A DNA stretch of 64,000 bases from Trypanosoma brucei gambiense DAL972 (taxonomy: Eukaryota; Euglenozoa; Kinetoplastea; Trypanosomatida; Trypanosomatidae), in NCBI RefSeq assembly GCF_000210295.1, contig NC_026742.1, forward strand, positions 620,001 through 684,000, in the 5' to 3' direction. The translations under genes were made by a program, and so were the position numbers. Below, piece by piece: positions 9,140 through 18,264 of the stretch. The notes under the pieces are model-generated. The model was given only the letters and a program-made list of their open reading frames with translations. It was not told where the DNA came from and made no database searches. Within the stretch, counting starts at the first letter, position 1. Every line of letters begins with the position of its first letter.

Positions 9140-9964
9140 ATGCTCCACGGTACCCCAGTTCGTCGCGCATCCTTGCGATACCGACGCCCATACTGGATGA
9201 TGTTTCTCAAGGGTGTTGATAACTGGAAGATTTACACAGTTATTCAACAGCCTGATCATCAGCGTACGGAAATGTTATATCAGGCTTGGCTTGGTGGGCT
9301 GGATCGGCCGTACACTCGGCCCAAGTGCATGGCAAACCAACCGTTGTGGTTGAGTAAGAAACGCCACATGCTCCGCAAGGAGCGTCTGGATGGACCTGAA
9401 ACACCGCTGGAGAAGTACGTATTAGAATGGCACAAGAAATTTCACTCTTTTCAGGGGACCGAGCGGCCAACACCGGATGATTTGCACACGGCGCTTGATT
9501 TAGTAGAGCGGCCTCTTGATTTAAGTTACGCACTGCAATTGCTAGGCCAGTGCCGTAACTTGAACAACATTCGGTTCGCGAAGGAGACATTCCTTGTCTT
9601 CCTGGAGGCGTGTTTGCGTGTAGGTAGAAGGGACTGTGCGGAGTACGCTCTGGAGCACGCCGAACCACTTGGTTTTTGGTTCATTGACGAAGATCACCGC
9701 CGTTATTTACAGGGAGAGCAAACTTGGTATAAGCTATCTCCTCTTGACAACCTCTATTATCCAGTTGAGGAGAACGCCAAATTGAACGAGGGGCGCAAAC
9801 CAATAACCCGACTGAGTCCCGCCACTGAAAGTCCGGGGTCCGGAACCGCCATTTCTGATGGGGAGCCTTCAACGGACGTGGAGGGTGAAACCACAGTGGA
9901 CGACGAGATTGCCCAATTGGAGGCGGAGCTGGCGGCACTTGAGAGGGAAGGAGGTGGGAAGTGA
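9140..9964 (+). CDS. Probable mitochondrial protein of unknown function, PPR-like helices
   Basis: A 274-aa protein I cannot name. The frame extends a few codons upstream only from TTG; 9140 is the first ATG after the acceptor. The N-terminus is Arg/Ser/Tyr-rich without acidic residues (TPVRRASLRYRR), as in mitochondrial presequences. Bases 9480-9700 encode helical hairpins (LSYALQLLGQ, FLVFLEACLRVGRRDCAEYALEHAEPLG) spaced like pentatricopeptide or tetratricopeptide units. The C-terminal 60 residues are acidic and end in an Ala/Glu/Leu helix. Many trypanosomatid mitoribosomal and RNA-processing proteins have this make-up, so a role in mitochondrial translation is a reasonable guess, but nothing in the sequence proves it. 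Confidence 0.7.
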   Translation: MLHGTPVRRASLRYRRPYWMMFLKGVDNWKIYTVIQQPDHQRTEMLYQAWLGGLDRPYTRPKCMANQPLWLSKKRHMLRKERLDGPETPLEKYVLEWHKKFHSFQGTERPTPDDLHTALDLVERPLDLSYALQLLGQCRNLNNIRFAKETFLVFLEACLRVGRRDCAEYALEHAEPLGFWFIDEDHRRYLQGEQTWYKLSPLDNLYYPVEENAKLNEGRKPITRLSPATESPGSGTAISDGEPSTDVEGETTVDDEIAQLEAELAALEREGGGK

Positions 9965-10441
9965 CAGCGGTTGTTAGTGCATGTCACAGCTGGAAGCAAC
10001 ATGCTTTCCGTTTTTGTTTGTCGCATTACATTTGGCTTGTAAGTGGCTGAATGTAACTCATTATGGGTTCAGGTTGTCTGGGCAGCTACCATCGCTGTGC
10101 TTGGTTGTGTTTTGCCCTTGTCTACTATATCGTGACTCCCTACTTTGCCTAACGTCCCTTTCCCCGTTTTCATGTACCTGAAACCTCCCTGCTTACCATT
10201 GCACTCCGTCGCCGCCCACGCTGCCGCTGCGGCGCTAATTTTTCGTCGCACTTTCTTGTTTACTTCCCTTATAGTTATCTTTATTCCATGCAAAAGCAAA
10301 TATGTTGGCCCAAAAGGAAAGCCATTGTTTGCCATTTGTACAATTTGTGTTCCATGTCACAGACGAAAGTTGGGTTGTGGTCGGTTAAGTGTCTTGCGTC
10401 GCGGTTTATGGTCTTCTCTTTCCAACAGACCAGCTACAGCG

Positions 10442-10534
10442 ATGGTATGCCAACTGAAGCCGACACGAGCGGAGAGGGTAAAGAAGCTGCGGGAAGGGGT
10501 TGCGGAGGAGTGTAAATCAACTTATCAGCCTTAG
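10442..10534 (+). CDS. Candidate very small ORF (30 aa) behind a splice acceptor
   Basis: A T/C run ending in CCAACAG (AG at 10427-10428) is followed 13 bases later by an ATG opening a 30-codon frame. The frame is charged and looks helical (TRAERVKKLREGVAEE). Overlapping frames do not start in this position. It could be a real micro-protein, a uORF of the NOP58 transcript, or chance. No homologue is known to me. Confidence 0.2.
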   Translation: MVCQLKPTRAERVKKLREGVAEECKSTYQP

Positions 10535-10959
10535 TACGCTGCATATCCTGAGTTGCAACGATGTGTTTTCACAATTCACTGTTGGTGAGTTGGCGCGCGG
10601 TCTGCGGCGTGTGTGTGGTGGTGGAGGGAAACAACGGTTATCGCTTTTTCATTTTACCCTTTTGTGGCTCGCGGTGCTGTAAACTGATTCTTGTGCATAC
10701 TTAATAGTTTTCAGGTGTAATTAAGAAAGCAATCGGCAGGAAGGAGTAATACGCGTTGTTGTTTCGTCTTACTCCTTCTGGTGGCTGCTCGTTTTGCTGT
10801 GATGAGTGGGGCCATATTGGTGTATATCATGTTGCACACGGCTTACAAAACCATCAGCAGTCCCACTAGGGTTGTAATGGAGAAGTTGAACTTAGGGTGC
10901 AGAACAACATGTGACATCCGTGCTTGTCACTGTTCACCGGTGGCTGAATGCATGTTTCT

Positions 10960-10994
10960 TCCTTTGCTTTCACTTTCCACATTTCTCTCGATAG
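10960..10994 (+). promoter_or_regulatory. Predicted trans-splice acceptor of NOP58
   Basis: A T/C-rich run (TTCCTTTGCTTTCACTTTCC and onward) ends at TCGATAG (AG 10993-10994), with a second AG at 11002-11003. The start ATG at 11024 is the first downstream. Confidence 0.65.
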
Positions 10995-11023
10995 TTTGTG
11001 CAGCTTTGTGTTTTCTGAGGAAA

Positions 11024-12316
11024 ATGGTTTTTGCCTTATTGGAGTTGCCTGCGGGTGTGGGGCTCTTTAAGGTGGACGGCAACAAGCAAAAACTGAAGGC
11101 ACTATTAAGCTTCAAGAGTACTGCGGATGCTCTTGCCACCACAACACAAGTTGTGAATGGTGAGCTCGCGAAGCCCGTGCGCAAGTTCCTCAAGAAAAAC
11201 TTTGTTGAGAAACAAATAACGGAGGAATTAGCAGTCGCCGATGCAAAGCTCGCAAAAGCCATAAAGGATGCCCTCGCTATTCAGTGCGTGCATGGTGACG
11301 ACACTTTGGCCACATTCCGCGCCCTGCGCGCAAACCTTGACGACCTGCTCGAGGATGTTTCGACAGAGCAACTCAACCAGACAGCACTAGGTCTCGCGCA
11401 TAATTTGAACCGCTACAAGCTGAAATTTTCCCCGGACAAGGTGGACATGATGGTGGTGCAAGCCGTAGCGCTGCTGGAGGATTTGGACAAGGAGATCAAC
11501 AAATATGCGATGCGAGCGCGTGAGTGGTACGGCTGGCACTTCCCTGAATTGGCGAAGATCGTCAATGATAATATACTTTATGCGAAGATTGTGTTGGCTG
11601 CGAAGACCCGCTTCAACGTCCGCGACACCGATTTCTCTGACTTCCTTGAGGAGGAGTTGGAGCAGAAGGTAAAGGATGCGGCGATGGTGTCAATGGGCAC
11701 GGAGATCGCTGAGGAGGACATCGAGAACATTTGCCGGCTTTGTAGCGAGGTTGTTGCGGCGTCGAAGTATCGTGAGAGTCTTGCCGCGTACCTCAGCTCC
11801 CGCATGCAAACAATCGCTCCAAATCTCACCACAATGGTTGGTGAGCAGATTGGCGCCCGGCTGATTCAAAAGGCGGGTTCACTGCTATCACTTGCGAAGT
11901 ACCCCTCTTCCACCCTACAGATCCTTGGTGCTGAGAAGGCACTCTTCCGTGCTCTCAAGCAACGGCAGGCAACGCCAAAATACGGTATTCTTTACAATGC
12001 TCAGGTGGTGGCAAAGGCGGCTGCCACCCACAAGGGCGCCATGTCCCGCGTGCTTGCCGCAAAGGCCTCTCTTAGCGCCCGTATTGACTCATTTGGCGAG
12101 GGCGACAACTCTGCGGCACTGGAGTACCGCGGTAAAGTTGAGGAACGCCTTCGGCAGTTTGAAGAGGGTGTCACATATGGCCGTACGGGTAATGTACGAG
12201 GCAGGGGTGGTGGTATGCAGCTGCAACAGAAACGAGGACCTCCTAATGGCAATGGTGGGGGGGCTCCCTTCAAACGCCAACGGCTGGACAGCGGTGGGTT
12301 CAGGCAACGTGAGTAA
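11024..12316 (+). CDS. NOP58: Box C/D snoRNP core protein NOP58
   Basis: A nucleolar core protein of box C/D snoRNPs, working with NOP56, fibrillarin and SNU13 in rRNA 2'-O-methylation and processing. I start it at 11024 because MVFALLELPAGVGLFKV aligns with the NOP58 N-terminus and the acceptor lies just upstream; a GTG-started extension of 81 codons is discarded. The N-terminal domain is followed by a coiled-coil and the Nop domain (REWYGWHFPELAKIV; then GARLIQKAGSLLSLAKYPSSTLQILGAEKALFRAL, split here by position, near residues 275-310). NOP58 rather than NOP56 is favoured by LGLAHNLNRYKLKFSPDKVD and the short length (430 aa). The tail is Gly/Arg-rich and ends KRQRLDSGGFRQRE, unlike the Lys-Lys-Glu/Asp repeats of yeast and human NOP58. 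Confidence 0.92.
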   Translation: MVFALLELPAGVGLFKVDGNKQKLKALLSFKSTADALATTTQVVNGELAKPVRKFLKKNFVEKQITEELAVADAKLAKAIKDALAIQCVHGDDTLATFRALRANLDDLLEDVSTEQLNQTALGLAHNLNRYKLKFSPDKVDMMVVQAVALLEDLDKEINKYAMRAREWYGWHFPELAKIVNDNILYAKIVLAAKTRFNVRDTDFSDFLEEELEQKVKDAAMVSMGTEIAEEDIENICRLCSEVVAASKYRESLAAYLSSRMQTIAPNLTTMVGEQIGARLIQKAGSLLSLAKYPSSTLQILGAEKALFRALKQRQATPKYGILYNAQVVAKAAATHKGAMSRVLAAKASLSARIDSFGEGDNSAALEYRGKVEERLRQFEEGVTYGRTGNVRGRGGGMQLQQKRGPPNGNGGGAPFKRQRLDSGGFRQRE

Positions 12317-13664
12317 TAGGGAGGTGGTAGTGGTGGGGATATGGATAGGGAGAAGAACACAAGTGAAGAGGGATTTTGCGGGGAGCTGAAGGGGAGGGGA
12401 AGTGCGTTTGGACGGTAAACGGAGTGGGTTAGGGTTGAAGAGGAAACTTATGTGTGTGTGTGTGTGTATGTGAGATGCGTTAGCCAACGACCAAATAAAG
12501 CGCTGTGTGACTGAGGAGCGAAGCGGCGGAGAGGGCAAAGCAACGGTCGTTCTATTCAAGTGCATGCACATTCAAACGCAGACGATGAAACATGCCGCTG
12601 AGGGTGAAATGAGGTCACGATTAAAAAGTTGTGAGTGAGAGGACGGGAGCACTTACGTCGGCCGCCTTGCACTGCCTAGGGACATGTCGTAGCGGAAACT
12701 GGATAACGGAATGCGTGTCATTACCACGGCGTGCTGGTGCTGAGGACTAATGTAATGGACCATTACTTTGGTCTCCATGCATTTCTGGTGCACCAGCACA
12801 TCACCCCAATTCCCTTATTTACGATTCTTCTATTATTTTTTGTTTCGTTTACGTCGCTCTGACTTCGTCCCTTTGTTTTGACGTTTAAGAGAAATCGATG
12901 GCCTTTTGCTGTCTCTTCGTGATTCTTAAATTGTTGTGATGAGATGTGGCGTTTTTTAAAAAGAAAAAAAATGATATGGTACGAAGAAAAGAAACCAGTG
13001 CATTCGGAGGTGGGCAACGTACAGGTATTCTTCACACAGGGAGGTAAATGTGTGAGCGTCTGTGTGTGTATATATTTAAGAAGCGGGTAAACCAAAGTGA
13101 ATGAGCGAACAAAGAATTTTTGCGCCCGTATGAATTTAGCTGAAACGTAATGTTGTGAGGATCACCTCGTACGTTGTAAGGGCCTACCTATGCATTTGAT
13201 TAAGTTGATAAGAAAAGAACAAGTAATTAATACACGTGATGGTCTCGTAATGTGGTGATAATCGTTATTCCCTTCCGTTATTATCGAGGTTGCTTACTTC
13301 TGAGGTGGAGTAATGCAGTTCGTCTAACTGATTTGTACGAACATTTTTTTTATTTCCTTTCCTTTTCACTTCTTCTCCACCTCGAACGTCTCGCTTCCAT
13401 CGCGACTGGATTTGTTCTAATGGGATAGGCGTTTGCTTATTTCCGCGCTGTTAGTAGAGGAAGTTGCTGCTTAGGCAGAGTTGGAGGTGTGTGTGTGTGT
13501 GTGTGGCAGCGCACACGTTTGCTGTCTGTTCTCCATCCGTGCACGAGTTTTGGTTTCTTTCTCACGTGTTGTGGGCGTGAGTTCTTCTTCCTGAGGGAGC
13601 TTACCCTTCAACCGCACTGGGGCTATAGCAGTTTGTCACGTTACTGTTTGCACCCAACAATCGG
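12317..13664 (+). other. Intergenic region between NOP58 and the DUF1796 gene
   Basis: No convincing gene. It includes a (TG)n run at 12451-12468, another at about 13487-13504, and a short perfect inverted repeat at 12753-12767 (GTAATGG / CCATTAC around one base). Pyrimidine tracts at 13345-13400 and 13540-13600 are possible acceptors for the next gene. I looked for C and D box pairs and found none I could support. Confidence 0.5.
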
Positions 13665-14807
13665 ATGCAGCGCTGTAAGCTTCTGCGTTCTATTGATTTT
13701 AGCGGCGTTCGGCTACCCCGAAAGTACATATCTATGGGTGGATGGTGCGGCCCTGCGTTGTTGCTCGGCAAGGTGGGGCTAAGCACTGAGGCCTATCCTT
13801 TTGACTTTAGCCGGTGTACCTTCGATGGTATTTTACATTTCATCCAGAACGGTTTCTCGTGCGGCTTTTACCCACCGGAGCCGCCTCCATATAAACCTGA
13901 ATGCGTTGGCATTTGGGTTTTATTTCGCGGACTGCATACAGCCTTTGCTCACTTCGACCTTAACGATCCCAAAATAAAGGCCCAGTTCAGTCGCAAGATG
14001 GCTCGTTGGAACAACATCATTGATAAACCAGATATGCCGGTCACCTTCTTTCGCTCTATAGTTTCCCGCGATCCTCTGGAGGAGGTTCATCTCATGCCCG
14101 CAGTTGAGGCCGCCATCGCGGCGCGAAACCCCTCTCTTGACTTTCGCATTGTTATGATTGCACATGATCAAGGTCTTGTTGCCCGCAGTGTGGAGCTCAA
14201 ACCACTCTCCAAGAGGATATCGCTGTGGGTACTGACATATACTCGCGACGATACCTTCACTCTCTTTGACCGCTCGCAGGAGGCTTATACTGATATTGTT
14301 TTGCACAGTGTCAACGAGGAGAACTGGCCGCTCGATCCAACGACGGTGCCACAGCCCGTCGGACTGACGGAGTCCGAGGCGGATTATCAGCAGTGCGTTT
14401 TGCGGAAGGCTGATGGAACAGACGTAAGTTTCGAATCCTTAACGGCCAGTGGGTTTCCATGGCGCAGCCATACCAACCTTTCTCTTATCGACGGTGTGGC
14501 TAGTGTGGGCGGCACTTGCACTGGTATTGGTAGCACAAAGTGCGTTGGTGGACGCTGCGCGTTTTGCAGTAACACAGATTATCACAAGGCTGGGCGACCG
14601 TTTCACAGTGAGCGTCCCTTCACGATAGAGGAGGATGAGTTGATACTGGTTCATCTTTACCGCATCCTCACCGGTGGGGACAAAGTAGAGGCAGTTGAAG
14701 ACCTTGCTCACCAGATGAAACGGGGTGCGTTTGAAGTAATCTGTCGAATTCAGCATTTGACAAACTCCAGTGTGAAGATAATGGATTACTCAAGTGATGG
14801 AGCGTGA
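13665..14807 (+). CDS. DUF1796 putative papain-like cysteine peptidase
   Basis: A 380-aa protein whose N-terminal half matches the DUF1796 pattern: YISMGGWCGPALLLGKVGL followed by AYPFDFSRCTFDGILHFI. Family members in bacteria and protists are predicted papain-like peptidases. The Cys in GGWCGPA (Cys28) is the likely nucleophile, with His in the central part (FAHFDLND near 98 or later). The C-terminal third is trypanosomatid-type sequence with a Cys-rich patch (CVGGRCAFCSN near 300), which could bind a metal. The start at 13665 lies about 24 residues before the core, a normal distance. Function and substrate are unknown; the peptidase call is family inference only. Confidence 0.72.
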   Translation: MQRCKLLRSIDFSGVRLPRKYISMGGWCGPALLLGKVGLSTEAYPFDFSRCTFDGILHFIQNGFSCGFYPPEPPPYKPECVGIWVLFRGLHTAFAHFDLNDPKIKAQFSRKMARWNNIIDKPDMPVTFFRSIVSRDPLEEVHLMPAVEAAIAARNPSLDFRIVMIAHDQGLVARSVELKPLSKRISLWVLTYTRDDTFTLFDRSQEAYTDIVLHSVNEENWPLDPTTVPQPVGLTESEADYQQCVLRKADGTDVSFESLTASGFPWRSHTNLSLIDGVASVGGTCTGIGSTKCVGGRCAFCSNTDYHKAGRPFHSERPFTIEEDELILVHLYRILTGGDKVEAVEDLAHQMKRGAFEVICRIQHLTNSSVKIMDYSSDGA

Positions 14808-15187
14808 AGGTGTTAGGTGGGTAGATGTGCTCGTCCGCACATTAACTCTACCTTGCCAGGTGCCATCTCAGCTCACCATACGTTTCTTATATTGGTTCAT
14901 ACATTCATTATTTTTGTTTCTACTACTGGGTTGAATACGAGTTGTAATATTACTTCCCAGTGTGTACTTCTTGCGTGCATGTGCCTGTTTCGGGCTTTGC
15001 ATGTGTTTTTTATTGGCGTACTGGTTCTGCCCTATGTAAACAGTGAGTCAGCTGTTGTGTCCGCTCTCACTGGGCTGTGTTCATAGTATCATATAGAAAA
15101 GGAAAAGGGTAGCAGAGTGAAGTGGAGTGGAGTGGTAAAGAAAAAAAAAATCGGCGGCCAGCTAACACATTAGGATTGCGTGCCGGC
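14808..15187 (+). other. Intergenic region upstream of ARP3
   Basis: No gene seen. It is a T-rich region followed by a short A/G-rich stretch. The acceptor is probably one of the AGs around 15087-15100. A GTG-started extension of the ARP3 frame (15122) is A/G-rich and lies in the 5' UTR. Confidence 0.5.
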
Positions 15188-16438
15188 ATGGCCTACCCGG
15201 TAGTTGTAATCGACAATGGGACAGGCTACACAAAGATGGGCTACGCTGGAAACGAGGAACCGACATATATAATCCCAACCGCTTATGCGGATAATGAAGC
15301 GTCACGCCGTCGGTCCCATGATGTTTTTAGTGATCTCGACTTTTACGTTGGAGATGAGGCACTTGCTCACTCTAGCTCTTGTAACCTTTATCATCCGATT
15401 AAGCACGGTATTGTTGAGGACTGGGACAAGATGGAGCGGATATGGCAGCACTGCGTATACAAATACCTCCGCGTAGATCCTGAAGAACATGGCTTCATAC
15501 TCACTGAACCCCCTGCAAATCCCCCAGAGAACCGCGAACATACGGCGGAAGTTATGTTCGAAACCTTTGGTGTGAAGCAGTTGCACATTGCGGTGCAGGG
15601 TGCGCTAGCGTTGCGAGCGTCGTGGACGTCAGGAAAGGCGCAACAATTGGGTCTTGTGGGGGAAAACACGGGTGTTGTTGTGGATTCTGGCGATGGCGTG
15701 ACGCACATCGTGCCTATTGTCGATGGTTTTGTAATGCATAACGCTATCCAACATATCCCACTTGCGGGGCGGGACATCACGAACTTTGTGCTCGAGTGGT
15801 TGCGCGAGCGGGGCGAGCCGGTGCCAGCTGACGATGCGCTATACTTAGCCCAACACATAAAGGAGAAGTACTGCTACATCGCACGCAACATAGCACGGGA
15901 ATTTGAGACGTATGATAGCGACCTTCCAAATCACATTACTAAGCACCACGCGGTGAACAGGAAGACAGGGGAGTCATATACGGTAGATGTCGGCTACGAG
16001 AAGTTTCTCGGACCCGAGATGTTCTTCAGCCCAGACATATTTAGCAGAGAGTGGACGTTGCCGCTCCCCGATGTTATTGACAAGGCCATTTGGTCCTGTC
16101 CAATTGACTGTAGGCGGCCGCTTTATCGCAACGTTGTACTTTCAGGTGGGACAACGATGTTTCCCAAATTCGACAAACGGCTACAGAAGGATCTGCGTGC
16201 ACTCGTGAGTCGTCGCGCAAAGAAATTCACAAAGGCTCTTGGGGACCCCAGTAAGCAAATTACGTATGATGTCAATGTGGTGGCGCATGAGCGGCAGCGG
16301 TATGCAGTGTGGTACGGTGGAAGTATGCTTGGGATGAGCCCAGACTTTGCAGCGGTGGCGAAGACAAAGCAGGAGTATGACGAACACGGTCCATATGTTT
16401 GTCGGCGGAACAACATGTTCCACTCTGTTTTTGAGTAG
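15188..16438 (+). CDS. ARP3: Actin-related protein 3
   Basis: A subunit of the ARP2/3 actin-nucleating complex in the cytoplasm. The protein is 416 aa, the usual ARP3 length. The start at 15188 gives MAYPVVVIDNGTGYTKMGYAGNEEPTY (first phosphate loop, split here for length), which matches the ARP3 N-terminus. The second phosphate loop DSGDGVTHIVP is intact, as is the adenosine motif LSGGTTMFPKF. The segment NPPENREHTAEVMFETFGV is typical, and the protein ends GGSMLGMSPDF and HSVFE. The insertions around residues 150 (TSGKAQQLGLVGE) and 330 are in the positions where ARP3 differs from actin. A divergent ARP gene lies 8.5 kb downstream. Identification is firm. Confidence 0.93.
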   Translation: MAYPVVVIDNGTGYTKMGYAGNEEPTYIIPTAYADNEASRRRSHDVFSDLDFYVGDEALAHSSSCNLYHPIKHGIVEDWDKMERIWQHCVYKYLRVDPEEHGFILTEPPANPPENREHTAEVMFETFGVKQLHIAVQGALALRASWTSGKAQQLGLVGENTGVVVDSGDGVTHIVPIVDGFVMHNAIQHIPLAGRDITNFVLEWLRERGEPVPADDALYLAQHIKEKYCYIARNIAREFETYDSDLPNHITKHHAVNRKTGESYTVDVGYEKFLGPEMFFSPDIFSREWTLPLPDVIDKAIWSCPIDCRRPLYRNVVLSGGTTMFPKFDKRLQKDLRALVSRRAKKFTKALGDPSKQITYDVNVVAHERQRYAVWYGGSMLGMSPDFAAVAKTKQEYDEHGPYVCRRNNMFHSVFE

Positions 16439-17029
16439 TGGAACGTTATTTCCCATTGCTGATATTGTTCCGCTTTACTTGTGATTCCCTCCCCAGTTGT
16501 ACATGAATAAATATTTGCTTTTGTGCACGTGTTTGTGCCTCTACCTGTGGCGAGTCCAACCCACCCACCCCCCCCTGCTGGGGGCTGGGGGCTCAACAGG
16601 CTGCAACTTTGTCGTGTAAAAGCAGTTTTTTTATAAAAAAAAATGTACTGTTTTGTGGGTTTGTGGAAAATAGATGAACTCCCACCGAGGGGAAAAAATT
16701 GTCCTCGACGGCCACAGTACGGGTAATACATGAGTCGTTTGCCTCTTTTTACTTTTGGTGTTGCTTGGAACTGTTGTCATATGCGCAGCGGCTGCATCTT
16801 GCAGTTGCAGTAGGGCATATACAGTGCGGCGTGAGGTAGAAAAAGGAAGTGTTTGTGCACGGTGTGTGCACGTGTACCTTTGTTAACGACGTCCGCCTCC
16901 TCATTGTTCCGCAAACTCTTCGCTCCTGAGGAGGTTGCCGCGGCGTATGCAACGCTCCAGGAGTCTCAACTATTCGACAAGGCACCATCTATTTTCCGCG
17001 TGAGTTGGCGTAACGATGGTCAAGTGCCA
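16439..17029 (+). other. ARP3 3' UTR and upstream part of the oxygenase frame
   Basis: Bases 16568-16584 form C8-TGCT-G5, and a second G run follows, so a strong stem-loop is possible in the ARP3 3' UTR. The tract 16741-16785 with AG at 16787-16788 is the likely acceptor for the next gene. From 16835 onward the frame of the oxygenase is already open and looks coding, but has no ATG before 17030. Confidence 0.5.
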
Positions 17030-17641
17030 ATGCGCTCTAAGATGGAACTGTCAGTCCCACTGCTTCGCATGCGGACCGGTGCAAAGCATGAAATTCCCTC
17101 GGCACTGCTACTAGTTGCTCAAGGTCTCGAGGCTGCGGCAATGGATTTTGCTTACGGTATAGCGCAGCAACCGTCCATGCAATCTTGGGCGGGTGAGGAC
17201 CTTCTCAAGGACATTGGACGACGTTCTGTCTTTCGAATATGGCGGTACGACGCTGGTGTTGGGTGTAGACCTCATTACGATCCTGGAATTTGCACTGCGC
17301 TTTTGAAAGCTTCTGCTGGGGGGTTGGAATTTGGCAAATATCCATGCAGAAGCCATGGTAATGATGAAAATACGTTGCTGCAACCCGACTGGTTTCCTCC
17401 ACAACTGCCGGTGGATACTGCCGACACCATGGTGTTGGCGGGGAACATGACAGGACTCCTATCAAGAGGTGCGATTCCCGCCGTGCTGCACCGCGTGCGC
17501 TCCGACTGGGCCGACCATGCGGACTCCAAACGTTATAGTCTCGTTGTAGAGCTACGCCCGGCGGAGCCTAACCGTTGGTATAAACTATTTGGGCATTGCA
17601 GCGTCGCTCACGGCTGCGTTCCTCTTAGAGGATGCGGCTAA
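17030..17641 (+). CDS. 2-oxoglutarate/Fe(II)-dependent oxygenase-like protein; 5' end uncertain
   Basis: A double-stranded beta-helix dioxygenase. With 17030 as codon 1 the metal-binding triad is His82-x-Asp84 (PHYDPG) and His154 (AVLHRV), and Arg168 (SKRYSLVVELRP) would hold 2-oxoglutarate. The spacing fits the family. The open frame, however, starts at 16835. Residues encoded from about 16890 (SSLFRKLFAPEEVAAAYATL) resemble the usual N-terminal helix of this family, yet that stretch has no ATG in frame. The first ATGs downstream of the acceptor (16945 and 17016 region) are in other frames and stop early. The true protein may start at 17030 (203 aa), use a non-AUG codon, or be hit by a frameshift or sequence error. 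The substrate is unknown. Confidence 0.68.
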   Translation: MRSKMELSVPLLRMRTGAKHEIPSALLLVAQGLEAAAMDFAYGIAQQPSMQSWAGEDLLKDIGRRSVFRIWRYDAGVGCRPHYDPGICTALLKASAGGLEFGKYPCRSHGNDENTLLQPDWFPPQLPVDTADTMVLAGNMTGLLSRGAIPAVLHRVRSDWADHADSKRYSLVVELRPAEPNRWYKLFGHCSVAHGCVPLRGCG

Positions 17642-18264
17642 GAGGTAGTTCACCCCAGCTCCGCGCGTATAAGCAATACACTCTGTGAGTCTCATTGAGC
17701 ATAGCTTTGCCAGTAGTGTTACAAAGCAGTGAATGTGTGTGTGTGTGTGTGCGTGGGGGTTGGGCGGTGTAAAAAAGGAGTGTGGATGAGAGTAGCCTCC
17801 CTTCGTGTATTTCTGCACCCTCACCTAGTGCCCGTTCATGATTTATGGGATTAGCTGTCGTATTATGATCATGGGGAGGGTCTGGTGCGTGTTGTGTTAA
17901 CGGACGCAGCTTCTCAAGCAAAACCTCACTTAACTTGTTCAACTTTGGGCATATTTTTGTTCCTTTGTTCTTAACTGAGTGCATGCTGTTTCCTTTCTTA
18001 CCTTCTTAGTATTGCATTAAGGAAGAAAGTTTTCCTCCCTTTGTAGATTTGCAGAGATTTAGTAGAGTGACGAACAAGTGTGGATTCCCACACTTTTTTG
18101 TTATCGTCCATTCCTCGAAGCATATACTTGCGCCTGTGTTTTAATAACAAAGAGGCCTAATCAAATAAGCAATTTCATCAATACTCACGTACATATACAT
18201 ATCATTATCTTGATAGTGTCATTAACGGGCTGTTCACTTCTCTTTTACTCATCGAGTCGGCGAT
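17642..18264 (+). other. Intergenic region upstream of the TBC gene
   Basis: No gene seen. It has a (TG)n run at about 17732-17751 and T-rich stretches at 17940-18050 and 18120-18255. The last of these leads to the TBC acceptor. Confidence 0.5.
18230..18256 (+). promoter_or_regulatory. Predicted trans-splice acceptor of the TBC gene
   Basis: The tract CTGTTCACTTCTCTTTTACT is followed by CATCGAG (AG 18255-18256). Only eight bases separate this AG from the ATG at 18265. Confidence 0.55.

Larger units (their letters stand above)
9965..11023 (+). other. Intergenic region upstream of NOP58
   Basis: Mostly featureless. One small frame (10442-10534) sits directly behind a good acceptor and is listed separately. 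A long frame that joins NOP58 from a GTG at 10781 is not used, because the NOP58 splice acceptor at 10993 lies inside it. Confidence 0.5.

Noticed and set aside
10781..11023. An 81-codon N-terminal extension of NOP58 from GTG
   Set aside because: The splice acceptor at 10993 falls inside it, and NOP58 proteins start at the equivalent of 11024.
12560..12620. GATGA and CTGA motifs that could suggest a box C/D snoRNA
   Set aside because: Spacing is wrong and there is no terminal stem; I could not check complementarity to rRNA.
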